From Singulisphaera sp. (GTDB lineage Bacteria; Planctomycetota; Planctomycetia; Isosphaerales; Isosphaeraceae): DNA of 45,320 nt. Location of the stretch: the NCBI GenBank assembly GCA_027451445.1, contig DAIDJG010000582.1, forward strand, positions 1 through 45,320, in the 5' to 3' direction. This document shows, one piece after another, positions 8,089 to 16,397 of the stretch (position 1 is the first letter of the stretch; the number at the start of each line of letters is the position of its first letter). Both the position numbers and the translations under genes were made by a program. Below the pieces are notes generated by a model. It searched no databases and had not been told where the DNA came from. It saw only the letters and a list, made by a program, of their open reading frames with translations.

Positions 8089-9122
8089 GAGAGGTCTCCT
8101 TCCGAGGTGCTTGGGTGACTGATACCGAACGTTCTGACCATCCGCCTTCGGGCATACCAGCCCAAAAGCCCGAGAACAGCAGCCAGATTGAGGCCCACCA
8201 AAGCGACGCGCCCTCCACTCAGTCCGCGAACGTTGCTTCGAGCGGCGCGTCCATAAAAAACATCGGGGTCGTCCCCGAATTGGCGACGCAACTGAGCGAT
8301 CTCCTCGCTGCCGCGGCTGGTGTGGCTCGCATCCGCAACGAGGCTCTTTTTCAAGGCATACTCCGACTTCGCGATCGTGTCGAGCACGTCAACGACGCGC
8401 TTCGAGAACTCGAACTCGGTCTCGCCGTCCCCCGGCCGCAGAACTTCCGCGGCCAGTTTGCTCTCATCACGCTGGAGGTCGAGAAGTCGTTCCAGATGGG
8501 CCTTAAGCTTGGCGTACGTCTCATCCGGAGTGGCCGAGAGACGGGTCAACCGCTCGGCGGCCAAGAGCTTCCACGACGTCAAAGGCCCCGGGGCGGAGAG
8601 GATTTTCTGGTACAAGCCTTCGGGGCTCGTCGCCGCAGTCTTTTCGCTGTCATGCAATCGCTTCTGAGGTATGGAAGCTTGGTAGAGCGCCTCTTGACCA
8701 GCGGTTCGATCCTTGTATCGGTTTGCCAGCTCCAACCAGGCGTCGCGCACGTCCGATAAGGTTGCGTTCCTCGCGGCGTAGCGAGCCTCGGCCTGCTCTG
8801 CTGGAACGCGCCATCCGTCCGCCGCTACGTTCGAATTGGCTGGTCGACTTCCCTGTGAAGCCAGATCCGCCCAGTGACGGTGCACCGCCTCGCTGAAGGC
8901 GACGATCGCTTCGGCGTATTTCACTCTCGCCTCAGTCACAACGGCCGTGGGGTGCGTCGCGAAGACCGACTGCACGTGTGCGACCGTCGAAGCCCTCGCT
9001 AGGACGTCCGCCGCTTCCTTGCTCAAGGCCTGGGGACCAGCGCCGGCAGAGTCCCGCTCCGCCCTGGCGCTCCCCGTCATCACCAGGAGCAAGTAGAACG
9101 CAATGAAGTGCCGACAACCCAT
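8085..9122 (-). CDS. Exported helical protein with C-terminal membrane anchor, unknown function
   Basis: The 345-residue product has a signal peptide (residues 1-22, ending S-A-R-A). A long helical region rich in Ala, Glu, Lys and Leu, including likely coiled-coil segments, follows. One membrane segment sits near residues 307-325, followed by a basic Y-A-R-R-R tail. Its topology matches that of the product of 3797-4963, so the two may be related or work together on the outer face of the membrane. The ATG at 9122 was preferred over an upstream start at 9176 because AGGAAGG lies five bases before it and the leader begins there. The gene is first in the cluster; the AT-rich sequence at 9190-9260 upstream is the likely promoter zone. 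Its stop overlaps the start of the next gene by four bases. Confidence 0.7.
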   Translation of the reverse strand: MGCRHFIAFYLLLVMTGSARAERDSAGAGPQALSKEAADVLARASTVAHVQSVFATHPTAVVTEARVKYAEAIVAFSEAVHRHWADLASQGSRPANSNVAADGWRVPAEQAEARYAARNATLSDVRDAWLELANRYKDRTAGQEALYQASIPQKRLHDSEKTAATSPEGLYQKILSAPGPLTSWKLLAAERLTRLSATPDETYAKLKAHLERLLDLQRDESKLAAEVLRPGDGETEFEFSKRVVDVLDTIAKSEYALKKSLVADASHTSRGSEEIAQLRRQFGDDPDVFYGRAARSNVRGLSGGRVALVGLNLAAVLGLLGWYARRRMVRTFGISHPSTSEGDLS

Positions 9123-10638
9123 GGGAGCCTTCCTGAATGGCACAGACTCATTGTCTGCCGAGGATGACAAAGACACGACGAAGAAGAGTCAACCGATATC
9201 GCGAAAACGTAAACACGCATAATACTATCAAAACGTCACTAATATGTCATTGAGAGATAATGCGCGTACTCAGCTCGCATTCTCCGCACGCGGAGATTAC
9301 ATCCAGCCTTAGCCTTCACCAGTTCGCACAAACACTCAAAAGATCAACGTGAGACCTTGCAGTTTTCTTCTCCAGGAGTGTCGGCAGCAGGGAATGCGCT
9401 ACTCCTCCCCAAGATCAAAGTGTCTCCATCCACCAAGGGGGGGGCAGCACTGAACCAAGCGCCTTCCCAGCCAGCAAACACTCAAGCCCGTCAGAGGCAT
9501 CAATCGCTTACTTCGCGCGTACGCCACATCGGCTTCAAACTTTGAGAAACGACATTCCTAAACTCATTCTGGACATCTCGATGGCCCGTGGACCCATGGA
9601 CCCATGAATCAGACGATCATCGTCGACACCAGGGGTCGCTAAGTTAGGAATTACCCTCAAGAAGGAGAATCTGCGATCGTTTAAGATCAATGCGAGAAGT
9701 GAGGCACAAAAGCTACCCAGGCGTTTGAACTGGACGCGATACACCATGCATGCGACGAGTCCAGTTGAGCAACTTCGTCAAGGGTTTCCTTGATCTTGAG
9801 GGGGATTAAAGCATGCCCAACGCCAGAACGCAAGTGGCTATTTTTTTTTTGGGAAAGCCGGGTCCAGTTCTCCCGATTGCGGCTTCAAGTGTGGTGAGGG
9901 CGGGTTCTCCGGCCTTTCTGATACGCTTGAGTTGAGCCCCGTCTCTATGTTTCCTTCCGCAATGAAATCCACCCGATGGCGTGCCCCGCAGTTTTTATGG
10001 ACGAGCGCAGACGAATTAAACCGGCCTTTACCGCGTCTTCTGCCTAGTGCGGCCAGTGAAGCGGATCAAAGACGAGACACGGGTGAGAGCGCGAAAGGAC
10101 ATCACTTCGCTCGTCTCGCCCCAACCTCCTTGGCACGCTGCGCAAGCCGGCCCGCCAGGATCATCGCGCCACATCACCAAAATCAAGCTGTAGACCTACC
10201 ATCCTGCCATTATAAGACCTCGCGGCGCTCGCCGGCGGAGTCTGCCGCAGGATTTTGCTGCGAAGCGGTGAGCTCTTTTCCTGGCGGAGTGCGCAACCAT
10301 CAGCGAGTCGAGTATCTGATTGTCAGTGATCGGTTTGAGCCAGTTGGTCCTCTCCTACAGCTCACGCCATGTCCGGCCGGCATGGCGCTTGGTGGGAATG
10401 TGCGACTCCCACCAGCGGTGGCACGTCATCGCGACGATCTCCGTTCATTGCCAGTGATCAGAGATGGCGAAACATTTGGCCAGGGCAGGGTCGTATTCTT
10501 TGAGCGGGCGTACGGACGCTTTCTCGGTATTCTGTGCTCGTCGATATACCTCCTTGGTGAAACGTAGCGACCGAGTCGCATTTCAGGTAACTTAGGAGTC
10601 AATAAGTGGAATATATAATAAATCCATTATTTATAAAA
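9123..10638. other. 1.5 kb without a supportable gene
   Basis: Only short or unconvincing frames occur here. The longest plus-strand frame (9932-10567) has scattered composition, no leader, no motif and no ribosome site that I trust. The part next to 9122 (about 9190-9260) is AT-rich with a TATTAT hexamer on the minus strand and probably holds the promoter of the minus-strand cluster. A homopolymer T run lies at 9841-9850. The last 40 bases before 10639 are very AT-rich and mark the end of the glycosyltransferase locus. The rest looks like decayed sequence. Confidence 0.5.
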
Positions 10639-12513
10639 TTAGTCATTTAGTTGAAGACCGTGGTGGGCGTCGTCTTTGGTGACGTGATAAATCAAGATTG
10701 AGTAACCCGCTCTCGCCACCGGTCGAAACGTCTGGAGCCAGGTGTAACTTTTTCCCTCGGGTCCATTGAGGCGATAGCCATAGATCCCATTCACACTCAC
10801 TGCGTGCCACCCTGCTGAGGAATCGGGCTCACCCGACGCGCTCGATCGAGACGATGTCGGCGCAAACGCGCGCGGCACCGGCGCGAACTCGATGGCGGCC
10901 GTCCGAGGATCGATGGGCCCGAAGTAGGCAAGGTGGAACGGACGTGCTTCGGAATGCTCGTCATACCAGCGCTTCAGTTCCAACAGATCCTGGCCCCAGT
11001 CGATATTCGAATCAAGAAGGTGTCTCGGGCCATTTTCCGGTCCGCCCGAGAGCTCGTTGAAGTAAGACAGGCAGTGGGGGTAGACACAGAGCGCACTCGC
11101 TGAAGACCACACCAAGAGCAAGGCCGATACCCTGGACACAACGCACCGCGTGCGTCGGATTACTGCTCCGGCCGGATCACATCCGAAGGTCGGCGATTTA
11201 TGCCCGCAATCGGCGCCGTCAGTCCCAGTGCGAAGCAAACGGCTCAGCCAGACGTACAAAAAAGGGAAGGCTGGCAGCACGTAGCGCACGCCCGTGTTGA
11301 TCCCTGTCTTCGAGCTGACGAGAGTGAGCACGACCAGGGCCGGAGCGAGCACGACGAACTCGTCGAAGGAATCCGCAGACGTGTTGCCGACTCGATTCTG
11401 TGGCTCCCGGCGCTTTTGAGACCCTCGGTGCCCGGACAGACGTGCAATGGCGCGACGAGTTACCGACGCAACCACCCCCGCGCACGCCAGAGCGCCGAGA
11501 CATAGCGTTCCTGTGGGCACTTTCACTGACAAGGCGTAAAGGTAGTAGTACCACCACCCTCCGTACTTCAACTCGCCGGCCAGATAGCACAACTGCGGCT
11601 TCTCGAATTCATGCCATTGCTGATCGATGCCGAGCAGAAAATCGGCCGGTACCGGCACCGGAAGCAGGGCCAACCAGGAGTCAGCGAATCGATTCGCTGG
11701 GTGACGTGAGCCTTCCGCCCCGCGAAGCATCGAGCTCGTGAACCGATAATCGCCGACCTTCCGGAACGATCCTCCGAAGCCGTAACCCAGGTTCACCACG
11801 TAGATTCCCAAAACGAGAATGAGCGGTAGTTGCACGATCCGGTCATCCCGAAACAGCGCGCGCGCGGGCGTGCGGCCTGGATCGTGATGTCCTTGACGAA
11901 GCCGGTCGCGTACCAAAGAGAGCAGCGCCAGGAGCGGCCAAAGTCCAAACAAGACGATCCATGTGGTTTTCGCAAGATCGGCGAGCCCCAGGGCGAATCC
12001 GGCCAGAGCGGCACGCCGCCACGAAGGCCCTTGAAGCCAGCGCCAAAACACGTAACTCGCGCCGACACCGAAAGCCGCTGCGCCCGAGTCCGAAGTGATC
12101 AGCGTGGAGTTACCGAGAATGTTCGGGCAAAAGCACCAGAGGGCCAGAGCGAATAGACCGGGGCGCGGTCCGTAGAGCTCGAGGGCCCATCGGTAACAGA
12201 TCAGCCCACCCAACACTGTGATGGGGAGGCACGCCCAGCGAGCCAGAGTGACATACCAGAAGATCTTCGAGCCCGACTCCCAGCAAAACGCAGTGCCGGA
12301 AGCGAACTCAGGCCGTGAATCCGCGCCGTTTTGAGGGCTTACCCAGGACCAGTGCCATCCCCCAAGAAACAATGGTGCGCTCGCCAGCATGCGGATAAGC
12401 GGCGGATTCACGCGGTAAAGCGTAAAATCACCGGTCGTCCAATGCGCGAGTCCCGCCGCGAGATGTGCCGGCTCGTCGATCGTCGGACTGTATCGCCACC
12501 CCTGATAACCCAC
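10639..12513 (-). CDS. GT-C membrane glycosyltransferase, GT39/PMT_2-like
   Basis: A polytopic enzyme of 624 residues or more. Near the N-terminus it has T-I-D-E-P-A-H-L, the acidic pair that GT-C enzymes place in the first outside loop. Ten or so membrane segments follow, and a C-terminal domain opens with Y-F-N-E-L-S-G-G-P and D-S-N-I-D-W-G-Q-D, a motif I associate with bacterial PMT_2 proteins. It should move a sugar from a polyprenyl-phosphate donor to a glycan or protein outside the membrane. The only usual start is the GTG at 12513, but that cuts off the first membrane segment. The frame is open for 36 more codons that encode a basic stretch and a clean transmembrane helix, reaching an ATT at 12621 that overlaps the stop of the DUF1583 gene and has GGAG eight bases upstream. 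The true protein is probably about 660 residues. Confidence 0.8.
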   Translation of the reverse strand: MGYQGWRYSPTIDEPAHLAAGLAHWTTGDFTLYRVNPPLIRMLASAPLFLGGWHWSWVSPQNGADSRPEFASGTAFCWESGSKIFWYVTLARWACLPITVLGGLICYRWALELYGPRPGLFALALWCFCPNILGNSTLITSDSGAAAFGVGASYVFWRWLQGPSWRRAALAGFALGLADLAKTTWIVLFGLWPLLALLSLVRDRLRQGHHDPGRTPARALFRDDRIVQLPLILVLGIYVVNLGYGFGGSFRKVGDYRFTSSMLRGAEGSRHPANRFADSWLALLPVPVPADFLLGIDQQWHEFEKPQLCYLAGELKYGGWWYYYLYALSVKVPTGTLCLGALACAGVVASVTRRAIARLSGHRGSQKRREPQNRVGNTSADSFDEFVVLAPALVVLTLVSSKTGINTGVRYVLPAFPFLYVWLSRLLRTGTDGADCGHKSPTFGCDPAGAVIRRTRCVVSRVSALLLVWSSASALCVYPHCLSYFNELSGGPENGPRHLLDSNIDWGQDLLELKRWYDEHSEARPFHLAYFGPIDPRTAAIEFAPVPRAFAPTSSRSSASGEPDSSAGWHAVSVNGIYGYRLNGPEGKSYTWLQTFRPVARAGYSILIYHVTKDDAHHGLQLND

Positions 12514-12616
12514 GAGCGCTGCGTGCGTTATCAGAAGAACGACGACGGCGATCCGCGAATTCCGGACTCGAGGCCGCGAAATCGAACCGTCCGTGGCTGT
12601 CTCAGGTACGACCGGC

Positions 12617-13438
12617 TTAATGTACGGATCTCCGTTGAACCGAAAATCGATCTCGTCCGAGTATGAAGATGACGATAATCGTGAACTGAATGAGCAGCAC
12701 GATCGCCACCCGGCTCCATGCCGCCGGGCGCATCCCTGCGATCAGATGACGAGGCCCTCGCGGAATCAGGGTATTGGCGCGGACCGTCACGCTCTTGGTC
12801 ACAACACCCGGCTTTTTCGGCGACCGCTCGGCGCCGAAGGTCAAACGGACCTGGCGCACGTCGTCGGGTCCGAGATTCACCTCGCCCAGAGTCCGGAAAC
12901 GTCCGTCCCCTTCGTGGAACGACGCCTGCACAGTGTCACCGTTCCTTGCCAGTCGAAACTGCCCTGATCCCAAACGTGCCGGTGCCCGTTTTACGCGATG
13001 TCGGAGCTCGCCCGTCGCATCGGGACGGATCCAATCGGAGGCGAACTCGTGTTTCCCGTCAAGCAGGACGTGCCGCTCGATGGTGACAATGTCCCCGTTC
13101 GGCGAGTCGACATCGATCCGCAAATGCGACCCCGGCGGGGGTCCCTGGGGCGAAGGGCGGGTCGAACCCTGCTCATACGAGACCGTGATCTCGAAATCGC
13201 CCCGAATGCGCGGCCTGAGCATGATTTCGATGGGTCGCTTCTCCCGATCCGACTTGCCTGCCTTGCCCCCACCCTTCGAAGGCCCATCGCCGCCCTGGCC
13301 TTTGGGCTCGCTGACCACGTTCCACTGATCGCCGTCGATTGGCCCCGCATCGAGAACCTGATGAATCTCGTCACCGACCGACCCTCGCGAAGCGGCAACG
13401 AGAAGGCACGACATCACAAAAAACGCTGGAGTTTTCAT
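12617..13438 (-). CDS. DUF1583-like lectin-fold domain protein, exported and membrane-anchored
   Basis: The 273-residue product has a signal peptide (residues 1-22), a beta-sandwich-type domain (about 25-230) and one C-terminal membrane segment (about 243-262). The domain shares its landmarks with two other products in this window: a D-x-x-Q-W-N strand near the start, R-G-D-F-E-I-T-V in the middle, and an E-V-x-L/F...D-D-V-R-Q-V-R-L-x-F block near the end. I identify it as DUF1583-like, a Planctomycetota family of unknown function that probably adopts a concanavalin or LamG-type fold. This copy is the most divergent: it has a Gly/Lys-rich insertion near residues 47-67 and lacks the G-H-G-S-G-V-G-L block of the other two. 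No good ribosome site precedes the ATG. It sits between two GT-C genes, and its stop overlaps the proposed ATT start of the next one. Confidence 0.65.
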   Translation of the reverse strand: MKTPAFFVMSCLLVAASRGSVGDEIHQVLDAGPIDGDQWNVVSEPKGQGGDGPSKGGGKAGKSDREKRPIEIMLRPRIRGDFEITVSYEQGSTRPSPQGPPPGSHLRIDVDSPNGDIVTIERHVLLDGKHEFASDWIRPDATGELRHRVKRAPARLGSGQFRLARNGDTVQASFHEGDGRFRTLGEVNLGPDDVRQVRLTFGAERSPKKPGVVTKSVTVRANTLIPRGPRHLIAGMRPAAWSRVAIVLLIQFTIIVIFILGRDRFSVQRRSVH

Positions 13439-13482
13439 ATGTTAATGTGCAGAAAATCGTTTGAATACCAATACATTGAATT

Positions 13483-14817
13483 TCATACCGGTGTGACCGC
13501 CCCGCGCTTCCTGAACGCGAGACGCTCGCACGCCGCGTTCCAGCCCCAGTAACAAAAGAGGCACTTCATCCCCAGGAGCGGAAATCCATAACGCTCGTAA
13601 TACGCGACCAGAACGTAGGGGACCAGATAGCTCGTGTAGATGATGATCGCCAACAGCTTCTGCCGATCAAGTCGTTGGCCTTCGAGGTAAAGCAACAATA
13701 TAAGCCCATAGAAGGGGAACGGATGAACGATGTAACTGATAAAGAGCGTGATTCCTCGTTCCAAATCGCTGTGCGGGTAGTAGATGAGTGTTGCGGCCAG
13801 GAAACGATTACCCACCTTGGAGAGATAGTCGACGGGCTGATGCCGCAAGTAGTCGAGAAAGCGAGTTCTGTATCCGTCCAGGTAGAGCATTTCTCCTTTT
13901 TCCTGGTACGCGCGACGTTCCGGACCATTGATCTTGTATGGATGTTTCGAACGGAACGTGACATCGCGGAGAATGCCATCCGGTTCGAGGACATTCGACT
14001 GATAGAGTTCGAAATACAGGTTTGACTTGATCGGAATGAAGCGGTGGAACGTGACGGCGTTGCGGGCGATCCATGGCGAGACGATGAGCGCGGCGATCAG
14101 AAAAGCGCGGGCGAGCGCTCTCGTCCTCCAGGTTGGAGCACAGGCCAGTGTGACGACGCCCCAGACAAACGCCAGCACCGGTCCAGTCAGCGCCGCGAAT
14201 CCGCCGAACGCCCCCCACAGAAGCGATTCGCTGAACGACAGTGCACGACCCCAGAGGCGGCAGACGGCAAAAAACATCATGCTGAGACTGAGCAGTATCA
14301 ACCAGGAATCGTGTGTCCTCTGGAAGCAACTGTGGAAATGATAGATCATTCCCGCGACGTAGATCCCTAAAGCGACGGCCGGTCCGTTCGCGCGCGTGGT
14401 GGTGCGCCGGGCCGCGTCCATGACGACCCACCCGGTCACGATCAGCGCGAGATTCTGGAGCAGGACGACGCACACGGCGGCCGCCTTGATCGCGCCGAGC
14501 GCGGAGATCAGCGCGGCCTGGAGGAGAGGAAGGATGGGGGGCATCCACGCGGTCGGGCCCGTGTGCTCGCCAAACGGGTCGGCATAACCTCTGCCGGAGG
14601 CGAGCGACACGGCGATATGGCGGTATTCCCCGCCCAGGTGATCGACCATGTTGCCGTCGTAGTTCGCTCGAAAAGGGGGGAGCCACGCATTGAGCGCGGG
14701 GACCCCGAGGAGCCTCGGCAAATTGGAGGCGAGCGACGCGGCGCAGACCACGACAACGAGAACCACCGACTCTCGTGTCAGGCTCTGACGCGAAGTGCGA
14801 GCGGCATCCGCTTTCAT
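13483..14817 (-). CDS. GT-C-like polytopic membrane protein, paralogue of 24386-25729
   Basis: The 444-residue protein has about ten membrane segments. After the first helix come P-P-F-R-A-N-Y-D and H-L-G-G-E-Y-R-H-I-A, then G-P-T-A-W-M-P-P, then a long run of helices with R-F-I-P-I-K-S-N and Y-E-L-Y-Q-S-N-type motifs in a loop, ending in V-L-V-A-Y-Y-E-R-Y. These blocks recur almost unchanged in the product of 24386-25729, so the two genes are paralogues. The arrangement fits a GT-C glycosyltransferase acting outside the membrane; the acceptor is unknown. The ATG at 14817 overlaps the stop of the preceding gene in an ATGA; the frame is open to 14928 but without leader character. It is the third of three genes joined by 4-bp overlaps, which implies translational coupling. 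Confidence 0.75.
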   Translation of the reverse strand: MKADAARTSRQSLTRESVVLVVVVCAASLASNLPRLLGVPALNAWLPPFRANYDGNMVDHLGGEYRHIAVSLASGRGYADPFGEHTGPTAWMPPILPLLQAALISALGAIKAAAVCVVLLQNLALIVTGWVVMDAARRTTTRANGPAVALGIYVAGMIYHFHSCFQRTHDSWLILLSLSMMFFAVCRLWGRALSFSESLLWGAFGGFAALTGPVLAFVWGVVTLACAPTWRTRALARAFLIAALIVSPWIARNAVTFHRFIPIKSNLYFELYQSNVLEPDGILRDVTFRSKHPYKINGPERRAYQEKGEMLYLDGYRTRFLDYLRHQPVDYLSKVGNRFLAATLIYYPHSDLERGITLFISYIVHPFPFYGLILLLYLEGQRLDRQKLLAIIIYTSYLVPYVLVAYYERYGFPLLGMKCLFCYWGWNAACERLAFRKRGAVTPV

Positions 14818-16397
14818 CGCACTTCCTCCCGGTTGGGAAGCAGCTTTTCGAGGTCCACTACCGCAAAACGCTGGTTGCGATAAAGAATCGCCTCGTCGCT
14901 CAGATAGGGGGGTACGGCGCCCTGCCACAGGAGGTGGGTGACCTTCATCCTTCTGAGTTCGTCACCAGCTTGGGGACTAATCTGTCCGCTGTGCCGAAGC
15001 TCGCGGTAGAGCGAATCGCAAAATGCGACTCTGCGTGACCATTCGAGAACTTCGGAGTCCTTGTACGGATGCGACTTGAAATCCACGTAGACGGGGACTC
15101 GAGTCCTCGTCCGGAAGTTCTCGATCTCTCCATGACCACGCTCGATCGGTACGACGAACGTCTGAATGGTCGAGCGTTGGCTGCAAACGTAGCGCGTCAG
15201 TTCTCGAAATTCGACCGACGAGTCGTTCTGAAACCGCTTGTAGATCAAGTCCGCGCCATAGAACGTCACGAGAACGAGCAGCAATCCCCGAACCACGTGG
15301 GCCAGCAGCAGCCAGGCCGTGCCAGGTCCGCGGCTCACTTCGGACAAGGTCAAGATGAGTCGACTGAGGATGATGGCCGTCGCTACCGGGACGAGGAGCG
15401 TCGAGGCGCGCCAGGGAAACAGGAGGGCCAACGAGTCGCTTCCCGAGACGATTTGCACCGTCGACAGCGAGGCGGATACAAGGAGACTGACTGTAAGGAC
15501 CGTGAACAGTCGAGTTCCCCAAACAAAGCCGAGGGCAAGGAGGACCCACGCCAGCCGGAACAGGGCCACTTCATCGAACCAGCGCGACGCGACGCAGTGG
15601 TGGGGGATCCGTTCCACCGCGAGAATGTGCTGGGCACGCTGAAACATGTCCGGCGATGACGGACCGAATGTCCGGAGGGTATACAGCAACGTGGGTGCGA
15701 TCGCCAGCCCATACAACAGGGACAGAGCGACGACGCGCCGGGAGACTCTCCGGTCGTCCTTGATGAGGAGGACCAGATAAGTCGAAGCCAGCACGGACGC
15801 CATGATGAAGTAAGTAAAGTGAACGGCTGGCGGAATGGCCGCGAAGGCCATGGCCTGCCACGGCTTGTTCTGTGCGAAACGCGCTACCGAGAGAACCAGA
15901 AAGACTCCGAAGAGGCTCGGTTGGAGGTAGTGGTCGAGGATGGATTGGTAGGCTAAACCGTCCGTGAGCGCGTCGCGAAGGTCGAAACGGAAAAAGGCGG
16001 ACGTGAGGTCGCCAAGCAGGGCGGAGTGAACGACGATTACGGCGGTCACGAACGTCCATCGAGCGTTTGCGCCCGCGCGATCGCCGCCCACGACCTCGAA
16101 CAGCGCAAGGAGACCGGCGAGGTACGGGATCATCAGCAACAGGAATTCGAGGTAGAACGGCCATTCGCCCAGCGCGCGATACGTGGTCTCAACGAGGAAA
16201 CTGAACGCAGGTATCGGGTCGGCTGTGCCGATCAGCCAGTCACGATCGATCGAACCGAACCCCACCTTCGCCAGCCCTATCAGGAACTTGTGGTTCTGGT
16301 TCGACGCATAGAGCGGTCGGAAGGTGTAAGCGATCCCCAACGCGGCCGATGCGGTGACGAGCAGCATCTTTTGTGGCCAGCGACGTAAGCCAATCAT
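14814..16397 (-). CDS. Polytopic membrane protein, GT-C-like, function unknown
   Basis: This 527-residue protein has about ten to twelve membrane segments and a soluble C-terminal domain of about 120 residues. The first outside loop carries F-G-S-I-D-R-D-W-L, an acidic position in the place where GT-C enzymes keep a catalytic carboxylate, and later D-L-T-S-A-F-F-R-F-D-L-R-D-A-L. I do not recognise a precise family; relatives in Planctomycetota are generally annotated only as membrane proteins. The C-terminal domain, with a W-Q-G-A-V-P-P-Y motif, looks like the soluble tail found on other sugar transferases here. It overlaps its neighbours by four bases on both sides, so it is translated together with the GT-C-like genes flanking it. 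Unlike those two, it has no obvious second copy in the window. Confidence 0.7.
   Translation of the reverse strand: MIGLRRWPQKMLLVTASAALGIAYTFRPLYASNQNHKFLIGLAKVGFGSIDRDWLIGTADPIPAFSFLVETTYRALGEWPFYLEFLLLMIPYLAGLLALFEVVGGDRAGANARWTFVTAVIVVHSALLGDLTSAFFRFDLRDALTDGLAYQSILDHYLQPSLFGVFLVLSVARFAQNKPWQAMAFAAIPPAVHFTYFIMASVLASTYLVLLIKDDRRVSRRVVALSLLYGLAIAPTLLYTLRTFGPSSPDMFQRAQHILAVERIPHHCVASRWFDEVALFRLAWVLLALGFVWGTRLFTVLTVSLLVSASLSTVQIVSGSDSLALLFPWRASTLLVPVATAIILSRLILTLSEVSRGPGTAWLLLAHVVRGLLLVLVTFYGADLIYKRFQNDSSVEFRELTRYVCSQRSTIQTFVVPIERGHGEIENFRTRTRVPVYVDFKSHPYKDSEVLEWSRRVAFCDSLYRELRHSGQISPQAGDELRRMKVTHLLWQGAVPPYLSDEAILYRNQRFAVVDLEKLLPNREEVR

Noticed and set aside
9932-10567. Plus-strand frame of 211 residues in the 9-10.6 kb gap
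   Set aside because: It lacks a leader, a domain and a convincing ribosome site, and its amino-acid pattern looks random.
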